DNA from: a virus
Virus record (IMG/VR): IMGVR_UViG_3300048117_000320
Location: 1-25,654 of that record
Length of the DNA stretch: 25,654 bases
Strand: one strand, 5' to 3'
This document shows, in pieces, positions 15,619 to 21,503 of this stretch. The number at the start of each line of letters is the position of its first letter. Position 1 is the first letter of the stretch. The notes under the pieces were generated by a model. The model was not told where the DNA came from. It did no database searches and saw only the letters and a program-made list of their open reading frames with translations. A program made the translations under genes and the position numbers.

Positions 15619-16015
15619 GAGATCGTTCTTGACTTTCTTTCCACTTACCTGAATTTTTAGTAGTACAATGTTTTTTACATACAATCTTTATTACTCCCGA
15701 TTGTACCAAACCCCTTGCACAGTCCATACATGGTAGTCCTGAAGTTAGATATACTGTGGATTGTTTTAATGATACACCTATTCTCGCTGCATTATATATG
15801 GCGTTTCTTTCTGCATGTTCAAACCAAAAGTATTTTTCAGGTCGTTCTTGTCTCTGAACCACATTATCGTTTAGTCCTCTTGGGAATGAGTTATATCCCG
15901 TACTTAATATCTCATTATCTTTACCAACAATAACGGCACCTATTTTAGTCTTAATATCTTTAGACTTTTCTTTAACTTGTTCTGCAATACTAACAAAGTA
16001 ATCTTTCCATATCAT
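15575..16015 (-). CDS. dCMP deaminase (zinc-dependent)
   Basis: A 146-residue deoxycytidylate deaminase converting dCMP to dUMP, the substrate of thymidylate synthase. The zinc site is complete: HAERNAIYNAA (residues 67-77), with His67 as ligand and Glu69 as proton shuttle, and PCMDC (95-99), with Cys96 and Cys99 as ligands. KTKIGAVIVGKDNEILSTGY (22-41) is the usual first strand pair. YNSFPRG matches the substrate-loop NGxPRG motif of this family. It lacks the long extra region of T4 Cd (193 residues), and I see no dCTP regulatory signature that could be judged. A terminator for gene 23 lies 30 bases before its start, so it probably has its own promoter. It works alongside the phage dUTPase. 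Confidence 0.93.
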   Translation of the reverse strand: MIWKDYFVSIAEQVKEKSKDIKTKIGAVIVGKDNEILSTGYNSFPRGLNDNVVQRQERPEKYFWFEHAERNAIYNAARIGVSLKQSTVYLTSGLPCMDCARGLVQSGVIKIVCKKHCTTKNSGKWKESQERSLILLNECGVEVEFY

Positions 16016-16018
16016 AAG

Positions 16019-16029
16019 TTATAATATAC
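16019..16029 (-). promoter_or_regulatory. Candidate promoter element GTATATTATAA before dCMP deaminase
   Basis: On the minus strand the sequence reads GTATATTATAACTTATG, ending in the deaminase start codon. The same 11 bases occur before the portal gene at 23334-23344. The gap between the gene 23 terminator and this ATG is only 29 bases, so any promoter serving the deaminase must be here or within the terminator. Function is inferred from position and repetition only. Confidence 0.35.
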
Positions 16030-16044
16030 AGAAAATATTGCAAT

Positions 16045-16073
16045 AAAAAAAGGGGACCGAATCGATCCCCTTT
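16045..16073 (-). terminator. Rho-independent terminator after the major capsid gene
   Basis: Arms AAAGGGGA (16049-16056) and TCCCCTTT (16066-16073) form an eight-base-pair stem with a nine-base loop. Read on the minus strand, the stem is followed by a run of U from the A run at 16045-16048. It lies 26 bases past the stop of gene 23. The plus-strand side has no U run, so it acts in the minus direction. Confidence 0.85.
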
Positions 16074-16098
16074 AATATTAATAGAACTTAAAGATATA

Positions 16099-17811
16099 TT
16101 ATCTTAAAGTATCTAAGTTGAATGTTTGTAATCCTGCAACGTTGATCACACCGAAGTAACGGTTATTAACCATTTTCTTAGCGTATCTCGTCATGATACC
16201 CTTGATCGGTGTAAAGTTGAATGGATTGTACATTGTAGGTGTAAGTTGTAACGGTACGTAAGGTGCGTAAATGTACCCTGCGTCTAACAACGACTTTCCT
16301 TTATGTCCAACCAATACTTTACCCGCTGGGAAGTAAGGATCTCTATACACTTGGTATCTTCCTGCTAAAGTACCAACTTTCTCAATACCCATATTGTACT
16401 GATCTTGTTCTGCACCTGCGTTAGATACGTGGAAGTACTCTAAGTCATCGAATACAGCTGAAACTTCAGAAGAAACAACGATCCAGTTAGCACCACCTCT
16501 AAGTGTAGTTTTATGGATTTGAGCCGATAATTGGTTAATTTTAGTAATTAACGTTTGGTTCCAATCCTTTTGAGTGTATCCTTGTAGTGTTGCGTTTCCG
16601 TTTCCACCATATTTCCACTCATTGTAGTCCCATTTAAGGTTCCAAGCTGCACCTTTTCTTAAGTCTCTTAAGATCTCTCTATCAACCTCAGCCGCGATTT
16701 GCTCAGATAACAATGCTGTTAACTCAGCCTCAGCGTCGATGTTATGGAAAGCAGATACATCCTGAGCCAATTCAGGAGACCAGCTAGCTCTTAGTTTTCT
16801 TTCAGTAACAGAAACTGTTACAGAATCTAAATCGAAAGATACTTCTCCGATTTCATCTTCGAATTCTAATGTAGCGTATTGTCTGTAAGTTCCTGTAAAA
16901 CCTGATGCCGCTTCAGTTCCTGCTGCGTCAAATTTTGTATAACCTGATGCCGGTGTATAATCTTCAAGATCAATCTGTAAGTAGATTACACCATCTTTAT
17001 CAACGATATCTGGATATTGACCACCTGCAGCACCTGTTCCTTTAGCACCGTACTCAACAATACCACTTCCGTATTTCTGAGTTACAACGTTAAAAGGTAA
17101 GTTACCAGCCTTAATAGCCGAGTTTTTGATATCTAATGATGCCAAAAATTCTTCAGTATCCATTTCGTTACCGTTAGGTCCCGCAAGTTTACCTGATCCT
17201 AATTTAGAGAATCCTCCAAACTTAACAATTACACTTGATTGTTCTCCTGCTGCCATAGTACCAGCATCTGTAGCAATACCTTCGTTAAATACTACAACTG
17301 CCGATCCTGCTAAATCTTGTACAGAAAATTTACCTTTTGAGTAATCGTAGATACCTTCTGCAGCGTCATCACCTTCTTCATAAAATCTATCATAAAGGTT
17401 AGTCCCTGTGAAGTCTCCGTTTGCGTCTTGACCTGGAGATGCGTAAGGTGCTGTATGACCAGTACCGCCAGCTCTTTCTGCAATTTTAGGTACAAAGTAG
17501 AACAATTTACCAATTGGTAAGTTCATAGCTTGTACAGAAACGATATCGTTTGCCAATAATTTAGAGAATACTCTTCTAATGATTGGAAAAACAACTGTTT
17601 CGAATGAACCTGATGAGTCAGACACAGCAGCTTCGTTAATTAGATAAGACGCTTGGTTTTCATACAACTGAGCGATGTTATCTTTTTGATGTCCATTAAG
17701 TCCCTCTAAGAAACCTAGGTCATCCCATTTTTTGATGGTATCTTCTTTGATAACTCTTAGGTGTTTTAACCCGATGTTACCAACCATACCTGATTCTAAT
17801 AATGCTCCCAT
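16099..17811 (-). CDS. 23: Major capsid protein (T4 gp23-like)
   Basis: A 570-residue HK97-fold major head protein; T4 gp23 is 521. The N-terminus (MGALLESGMVGNIGLKHLRV) and VQAMNLPIGKLFYFVPKI (residues 93-110) are characteristic gp23 regions. LINE|AA at 57-62 is the expected prohead-protease site, which would remove the first 60 residues as in T4 (65 there). Later regions such as LRASWSPELAQDVSAFHNID and the C-terminal NPFNFTPIKGIMTRYAKKM are also gp23-like. It follows the scaffold gene by 35 bases and has a strong terminator after it, as suits the most abundant late protein. No gene 24 (vertex protein) follows; the deaminase does. Confidence 0.95.
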   Translation of the reverse strand: MGALLESGMVGNIGLKHLRVIKEDTIKKWDDLGFLEGLNGHQKDNIAQLYENQASYLINEAAVSDSSGSFETVVFPIIRRVFSKLLANDIVSVQAMNLPIGKLFYFVPKIAERAGGTGHTAPYASPGQDANGDFTGTNLYDRFYEEGDDAAEGIYDYSKGKFSVQDLAGSAVVVFNEGIATDAGTMAAGEQSSVIVKFGGFSKLGSGKLAGPNGNEMDTEEFLASLDIKNSAIKAGNLPFNVVTQKYGSGIVEYGAKGTGAAGGQYPDIVDKDGVIYLQIDLEDYTPASGYTKFDAAGTEAASGFTGTYRQYATLEFEDEIGEVSFDLDSVTVSVTERKLRASWSPELAQDVSAFHNIDAEAELTALLSEQIAAEVDREILRDLRKGAAWNLKWDYNEWKYGGNGNATLQGYTQKDWNQTLITKINQLSAQIHKTTLRGGANWIVVSSEVSAVFDDLEYFHVSNAGAEQDQYNMGIEKVGTLAGRYQVYRDPYFPAGKVLVGHKGKSLLDAGYIYAPYVPLQLTPTMYNPFNFTPIKGIMTRYAKKMVNNRYFGVINVAGLQTFNLDTLR

Positions 17812-17846
17812 TTTAAATTTGAGTTTTAGTTTTTTTATTTATTTTA

Positions 17847-19163
17847 TTATAATTTTGACATTAAATCTTTCATTCTCTTAAACTGTGGACTTTCGTATGC
17901 TTTTGTTTCTGAAAGTACTTCTTGAGATGAGGATGATGTCGGAGTTGAAACGATTGATTTTGCAACCGATTCAGTAACATTTTGTTTTGAACCTAATTCA
18001 CCTTCTATTACTTTATAAGTGGATTTAGATTCTGTTAAAGAAGTGACAGAGTCAAATCTTTTCAAAATATTTAATTTCTCTTGACGAGTTGTCGAATGTT
18101 CTGTGAACAATCTTGTAGCGTATGCCAAGTTAGCGTTAAACACAGCAACCTCGTTTAGTTTCTCTTTAAATAAAACTAACGCCTTTTTATATTCACCGTT
18201 TTGTTTCTTTAAAGTTTCAACCTCTTCGTTGATTGCACCTGCCTTATATTTAGTCTTAGACTTAATACCGGCTCTGTTAGCACCTCCCTTGTCACCATGT
18301 ACATTGGATTTTGTTCTTGCAGCTTCGTCGACTTCCTCTTCATGAGATTCTTCCTCTTCAGAGACTTCTTCTTCCATTTCCTCCTCAGATACTTCTGATT
18401 CGTCAATTTCTTCTTCAGATACCTCCTCTTCGGAAACTTCTTCTTCTTCTTCAGAGACTTCTTCTTCGGATACGTCTTCTAATTCAATTTCGTAGACAGT
18501 GTCATCAGTTTCAGATACTTCTTCTTCAGATACCTCTTCTTCCATATCGGTCTCAGATACTTCTGATTCCTCAACTTCTTCTTCAGATACCTCTTCGTTG
18601 TATTCTTCTTCGACTTCACTTTCTTCGTCATCTAATTTGATGATGTATTCGTCGTCTCCGTCTTCGAGTTCAACATTATCACCGTCACGTTTCACAACAA
18701 TTCCGTCTTCAGGTTTCATTGATTTGAATACCTTTAGGACTTCATCGTCAGATGCGTCGGTCATGTCAAGTACTTCGTCTTCTCCTTCTTCTTCAGAATC
18801 CATTGGTAATGAAAAATCTTCGTCCTCATCATCTATTGATAATTCGTCGTCTGATTCGTCTTCACCCTCTTCATCTTCCATGTCTGGATCAACGTCGTCT
18901 GCTGGCTCGTCGTTTATCGAAGTTTCGTCATCATTTCCTTCCTCGTCTTCAATTCCTTGTTCCGAGATTGGCATATCTTGTTCGTCTTCTGTTATAGGAG
19001 TTTCGTTACCTTCAACTTCCTCTTGTTCCATAGATTCGTTTAGGACATCGTTTAGTTCTTCCTTCATAGTTGAAGCAAGTATACCTTTTGCGTTTGCCTT
19101 TACTGCCTCTTCAAGATCTTGTACTTGAAGCAATGCTTGTTCTAAAATGGATTTTTTACTCAT
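17847..19163 (-). CDS. 22: Prohead core scaffolding protein (gp22-like) with a long acidic repeat region
   Basis: A 438-residue internal scaffold protein; T4 gp22 is 269. It forms the prohead core and is degraded by the protease during maturation. The N-terminus is helical (SILEQALLQVQDLEEAVKAN) and the C-terminal 130 residues carry the gp22-like helices LKKQNGEYKKALVLFKEKLN and AVFNANLAYATRLFTEHSTT, ending in FKRMKDLMSKL. Between them, residues about 44-285 are almost only Asp, Glu, Ser and Val, with repeated SEEEVSEEE-type units near 190-275. Many LxE-type sites (LEE|A at 17-20, LNE|S, LTE|S) agree with cutting by the gp21-like enzyme. Its place between genes 21 and 23 is as in T4. Identity rests on context and the C-terminal region. 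Confidence 0.85.
   Translation of the reverse strand: MSKKSILEQALLQVQDLEEAVKANAKGILASTMKEELNDVLNESMEQEEVEGNETPITEDEQDMPISEQGIEDEEGNDDETSINDEPADDVDPDMEDEEGEDESDDELSIDDEDEDFSLPMDSEEEGEDEVLDMTDASDDEVLKVFKSMKPEDGIVVKRDGDNVELEDGDDEYIIKLDDEESEVEEEYNEEVSEEEVEESEVSETDMEEEVSEEEVSETDDTVYEIELEDVSEEEVSEEEEEVSEEEVSEEEIDESEVSEEEMEEEVSEEEESHEEEVDEAARTKSNVHGDKGGANRAGIKSKTKYKAGAINEEVETLKKQNGEYKKALVLFKEKLNEVAVFNANLAYATRLFTEHSTTRQEKLNILKRFDSVTSLTESKSTYKVIEGELGSKQNVTESVAKSIVSTPTSSSSQEVLSETKAYESPQFKRMKDLMSKL
18330..18620 (-). repeat. Low-complexity Glu/Ser/Val-coding repeat inside the scaffold gene
   Basis: About 290 bases built of imperfect units coding for EEVSEEE. On the plus strand they appear as repeated CTTCTTCTTCAGATACTTC-like blocks. 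The units differ in length and in third-position bases, so the array looks old or kept by selection rather than freshly copied. Slippage here could easily change scaffold length. The boundaries are approximate. Confidence 0.8.
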
Positions 19164-19165
19164 TT

Positions 19166-19190
19166 GTATATTATAGTTTAATAATAAATA
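19166..19190 (-). promoter_or_regulatory. AT-rich leader of the scaffold gene with candidate late-promoter motif
   Basis: On the minus strand TATTTATTAT (19190-19181) lies 17 bases before the scaffold ATG. Between it and the ATG is CTATAATATAC (19176-19166), the reverse complement of the GTATATTATA motif found before the deaminase and portal genes. The 81 bases between genes 21 and 22 hold nothing else. Promoter function is inferred. Confidence 0.35.
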
Positions 19191-19244
19191 CTTGTTAATT
19201 AAGAAAAAATTACTTTTGTGATATAGTAATCAAAGAAAAGTTTA

Positions 19245-19928
19245 TTATTTAGATAAGAAACTATTCAGATTACCCATAAGTTTACTCATTCTCTCGTCTA
19301 CAATAGGTTGTTCTTCAATGGATTCTTCGTACTTTTCTCTATCTCCTGGATCTTGGAATACATAAGCGCCAGGTGTTGATGGGGATGATACTAAATCAAA
19401 ACAAACCAATTCGAAGTCCTCCTGTACTATATTCTGACCTTTAACCGATTTAAGAGACCCAACTCCCCTTGATGATATACCTAAGGTAACACCGTTCATT
19501 AATAACATTGCGGCTTGATCACCTTTAGTACTTACAATACCCGATTTTTTCCAACCAGGTGAAAGAAGTAATTTAATTTTTCCCATAAGAATTTTACCGT
19601 CCCACCAAGTCTCGGTGATCGTATGTGAAACTCTATCTAAATCTATAAGTGAAGATGATGGATGATTTAGTTCATTTAACGCTGAACCCTTATCAATTAT
19701 TTCTTGATACTTTTCCATCTCTCTTTTGAGTAATCTCTCTGGATAGATTCTTCCGTTCTTATTCGGAGTATCATATTTCTGTAGAACAGCGTAAAGGATA
19801 ATATCTTCAGAGAAATCAATTCCCTTCATTTCTGATATAACACTTTTATTCTCTTTGGGAGAAATAAATCCCGCGTCATATTCTATTAATATTCCTTTAC
19901 CTGTTTCTTTTGGTCCTAATACTTTCAT
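19245..19928 (-). CDS. 21: Prohead core protein protease (gp21-like serine protease)
   Basis: A 227-residue herpesvirus-assemblin-like serine protease that matures the prohead by cutting after LxE or IxE motifs. The expected catalytic residues are visible: His89 in LNELNHPSS (residues 84-92) and Ser152/153 in TLGISSRGVGS (148-158), matching the GISSRG motif of T4 gp21. FDLVSSPSTPGAY (177-189) is also typical of the family. NKNGRIYPERLL (57-68) is the usual N-terminal element. It lies 81 bases before the scaffold gene and 41 after a hypothetical gene. It probably acts on gp23 (LINE|A), gp22, the 20.8-21.5 kb core protein and perhaps the basic proteins at 12.6-15.3 kb. Confidence 0.95.
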   Translation of the reverse strand: MKVLGPKETGKGILIEYDAGFISPKENKSVISEMKGIDFSEDIILYAVLQKYDTPNKNGRIYPERLLKREMEKYQEIIDKGSALNELNHPSSSLIDLDRVSHTITETWWDGKILMGKIKLLLSPGWKKSGIVSTKGDQAAMLLMNGVTLGISSRGVGSLKSVKGQNIVQEDFELVCFDLVSSPSTPGAYVFQDPGDREKYEESIEEQPIVDERMSKLMGNLNSFLSK

Positions 19929-19946
19929 GTATCTGTAGTTTTATTA

Positions 19947-19957
19947 CTATAAATACA
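19947..19957. promoter_or_regulatory. CTATAAATACA element before the protease gene
   Basis: The plus strand reads CTATAAATACA, which contains the T4 late-promoter core TATAAATA. The identical 11 bases occur at 25155-25165 just before the terminase gene. The neighbouring genes are on the minus strand, where the element reads TGTATTTATAG. Its working direction is therefore unclear: antisense late promoter, or a minus-strand element. Confidence 0.35.
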
Positions 19958-19969
19958 TGGAAAACGGAC

Positions 19970-20395
19970 TTATTTTTTCTTTTTGTGGAAATTGTATAAT
20001 AATTCGTTATCTAAACAAGTATCTATGATCTCACATAGTAAACCATACATGTCTGTTTTCAAGTCTTTATCCTTTACGTTTACTTGTTTTAACGTGTATA
20101 GAGTAACTTCTAAATTCATAAAAGATCTCTTTTCTTTTTTTATACCTTTAGTTCTTACATCTAAATCAACAATCGATTCTGATCTAAAAAGTCCGTGACC
20201 TAAATTGTGTACTAATCTTTTTATTTTGTTTTTCGACGATCTTAATATTGCATCGTAATCCTCACATATTTCTTTGGGTTCTAACCAAGAGTTTAAAGAG
20301 AGGTAAATTGTCTTTAAGTTTTTATGGTTTATCGTCCCATATCCAATCTTAACGTTTTTGTGATCCCCTAATGGGATGTAACGTCCTAGTTTCAT
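19970..20395 (-). CDS. Hypothetical protein in the head gene block
   Basis: A 141-residue protein that I do not recognise. It begins MKLGRYIPLGDHKNVKIGYG, with several short strands, then LNSWLEPKEICEDYDAILRS and a helix rich in basic residues. The C-terminus ends in KKKK. Three Cys and several His residues are scattered, without a clear metal motif. Its neighbours are the prohead protease downstream and, across a divergent 104-base gap, the bS21 gene. Its position between the core protein gene and gene 21 suggests a head-assembly or core role, by context only. Confidence 0.65.
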   Translation of the reverse strand: MKLGRYIPLGDHKNVKIGYGTINHKNLKTIYLSLNSWLEPKEICEDYDAILRSSKNKIKRLVHNLGHGLFRSESIVDLDVRTKGIKKEKRSFMNLEVTLYTLKQVNVKDKDLKTDMYGLLCEIIDTCLDNELLYNFHKKKK

Positions 20396-20499
20396 TTAAT
20401 TCATTATTATAATCTTTTAATGGTGTTTAATAAAATATAAGTAATTTTCTTTGGAAAAACAAATTTTTCTAGTATATTTATTAATATACAAAATTATAT
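20396..20499. promoter_or_regulatory. Divergent intergenic region between the hypothetical gene and bS21
   Basis: These 104 bases separate two genes reading away from each other and so should hold promoters for both. They are very AT-rich. The clearest structure is the inverted repeat GTATATT-TATT-AATATAC at 20472-20489, ending 10 bases before the bS21 ATG. It could be an operator or a promoter on either strand. No Shine-Dalgarno sequence is visible before either start. Confidence 0.4.
20472..20489. repeat. Inverted repeat GTATATT-TATT-AATATAC upstream of bS21
   Basis: Two seven-base arms (20472-20478 and 20483-20489) are perfect reverse complements around a four-base centre. The placement directly before the bS21 start suits a protein-binding operator, a promoter core, or a small mRNA hairpin that would affect translation. 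It resembles the GTATATTATAA element seen before other genes in this window. Confidence 0.6.
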
Positions 20500-20691
20500 A
20501 TGCTAATAATAAAAGTAGACAAAGGTGGTATTGAGAAAGCGATAAAGAAATTGCGTAGAAAAGTAAGAAACGTAAAACAAATCAATAAACTCAGAGAGAA
20601 TAAACAATTCACTAAACCATCCGTCAAAAAAAGACTACAAAAACAAAAGGCGGTGTATATACAGAAACTGAAAGACGAAAACGAGCAATAA
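20500..20691 (+). CDS. rpsU: Ribosomal protein bS21 (phage-encoded)
   Basis: A 63-residue bS21 homologue. MLIIKVDKGGIEKAIKKLRR (residues 1-20) and LRENKQFTKPSVKKR (31-45) match the bS21 family closely, in the Bacteroidetes style (MLII...V...LRxRQxFTKPSVxRR). Its length is normal for the family. bS21 sits on the 30S platform beside the 3' end of 16S rRNA, the anti-Shine-Dalgarno region. Tyr53 aligns, by my recollection, with the Bacteroidetes bS21 tyrosine (Tyr54) implicated in hiding that rRNA tail. Phage bS21 genes are known from other marine phages and are thought to replace the host protein on ribosomes. It is the only plus-strand gene in the right half and has its own AT-rich leader. Confidence in identity is very high. 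Confidence 0.95.
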   Translation: MLIIKVDKGGIEKAIKKLRRKVRNVKQINKLRENKQFTKPSVKKRLQKQKAVYIQKLKDENEQ

Positions 20692-20735
20692 AAAAATCCC
20701 CATTTGAGACTTTGATGTATCAAAAACAGGGATTT
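20690..20735 (-). terminator. Rho-independent terminator after the core-protein gene, tail to tail with bS21
   Basis: Arms AAATCCC (20694-20700) and GGGATTT (20729-20735) pair. On the minus strand they are followed by a run of U (A run at 20690-20693). An inner hairpin, TTTGA-TGTA-TCAAA (20711-20724), sits in the loop, so the folded RNA is larger than an ordinary terminator. It serves the gene ending at 20767. It begins within the bS21 stop codon and may also help end the bS21 transcript. Confidence 0.7.
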
Positions 20736-20766
20736 ACACCTCTAAGGTAGCTGCCGTAAAGGAATA

Positions 20767-21501
20767 TTATTCTGACAAGTTATTTAATAACTCTTCTAAT
20801 CTGTATAAGTTATACTTACTTTGAGTCATTTCATTAATCTCGGTCTTAACCTCAATAGATTTCGTTTTAAACTCTGCGTCCGATTCTACTATTGAATCTA
20901 ATTTTCCTTTAATACTTTCTGTTATCTCTTCAAATTTAGTTTCTAAATCTTCTTGGTTAAGGGATAGTATGTTTTTTAATCTACCTTTTTCTTCTTCATT
21001 TAATGTCTTATCAAAACTAACATTAAAGTTATTTACTAAGACAGAATTTAGTAATGATTCGTTAACCCCCTCATCTACAGTAAGTGATTCGTTAGTTTTA
21101 TTTTTTGTTAAATGTTCAACTAAATATTTTTTAGCAATAACCTTATCGGAGATATTACTTAAATTATCTGGTGTAGATAAAGAATCAATACTTTCGTATA
21201 AATCATTACTTTTAGATTCTACATTAGATAAGGATTCATTTAATTGATTTAAATCTGTTTGTATCTCAGAAGTCTTTTCCTTTAAAATTCTTGATAGTTC
21301 CTCAACATATAGTGTTGCGGTTTCTTTATCTTCAAAAGTTTTACCTTCCAATTCCTCATATAATGAATACATCTCTTTGAGTGTATCATTTTTAGTTATA
21401 GGTTTAAAATATGTGTTAAGGTTATTTTTAAAATCCTTTTTACCATATGATTCAGTCAATTTAACTAAAATCTTATTTTTAATGTTCCCGAATGTTGCCA
21501 T
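20767..21501 (-). CDS. Coiled-coil prohead core protein candidate (gp67/gp68 position)
   Basis: A 244-residue, acidic, almost wholly helical protein rich in Glu, Lys, Leu, Ser and Asn, with heptad-like stretches (for example SEIQTDLNQLNESLSNVESK) and no enzyme motif. It lies directly after the portal gene, with two bases between, and upstream of gene 21, where T4 has the prohead core genes 67 and 68. LTE|S (residues 15-18) and LNE|S are prohead-protease-like sites. I infer a scaffold or core component that is degraded or trimmed in maturation. Sequence identity to gp67 or gp68 cannot be judged here. Confidence 0.65.
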   Translation of the reverse strand: MATFGNIKNKILVKLTESYGKKDFKNNLNTYFKPITKNDTLKEMYSLYEELEGKTFEDKETATLYVEELSRILKEKTSEIQTDLNQLNESLSNVESKSNDLYESIDSLSTPDNLSNISDKVIAKKYLVEHLTKNKTNESLTVDEGVNESLLNSVLVNNFNVSFDKTLNEEEKGRLKNILSLNQEDLETKFEEITESIKGKLDSIVESDAEFKTKSIEVKTEINEMTQSKYNLYRLEELLNNLSE

Positions 21502-21503
21502 AA

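Noticed and set aside
18330-18620. Possible CRISPR array or mobile repeat
   Set aside because: The repeats are in-frame Glu/Ser/Val codons of the scaffold gene with no spacers or cas genes.
18499-19128. Plus-strand open frame coding a Ser-rich 209-residue protein
   Set aside because: It is the antisense image of the Glu/Asp codons in the scaffold gene; GAA/GAT read backwards gives Ser codons. No leader or neighbour supports it.
20742-20751. CTAAGGTAGC match to the conserved 23S rRNA segment around the I-CeuI site
   Set aside because: Only ten bases match and the flanks do not; there is no rRNA fragment or homing endonuclease gene here, so it is probably chance.
20692-20766. Possible tRNA-sized element
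   Set aside because: It has the right length, but no acceptor stem with T-loop consensus and no anticodon arm could be drawn on either strand.
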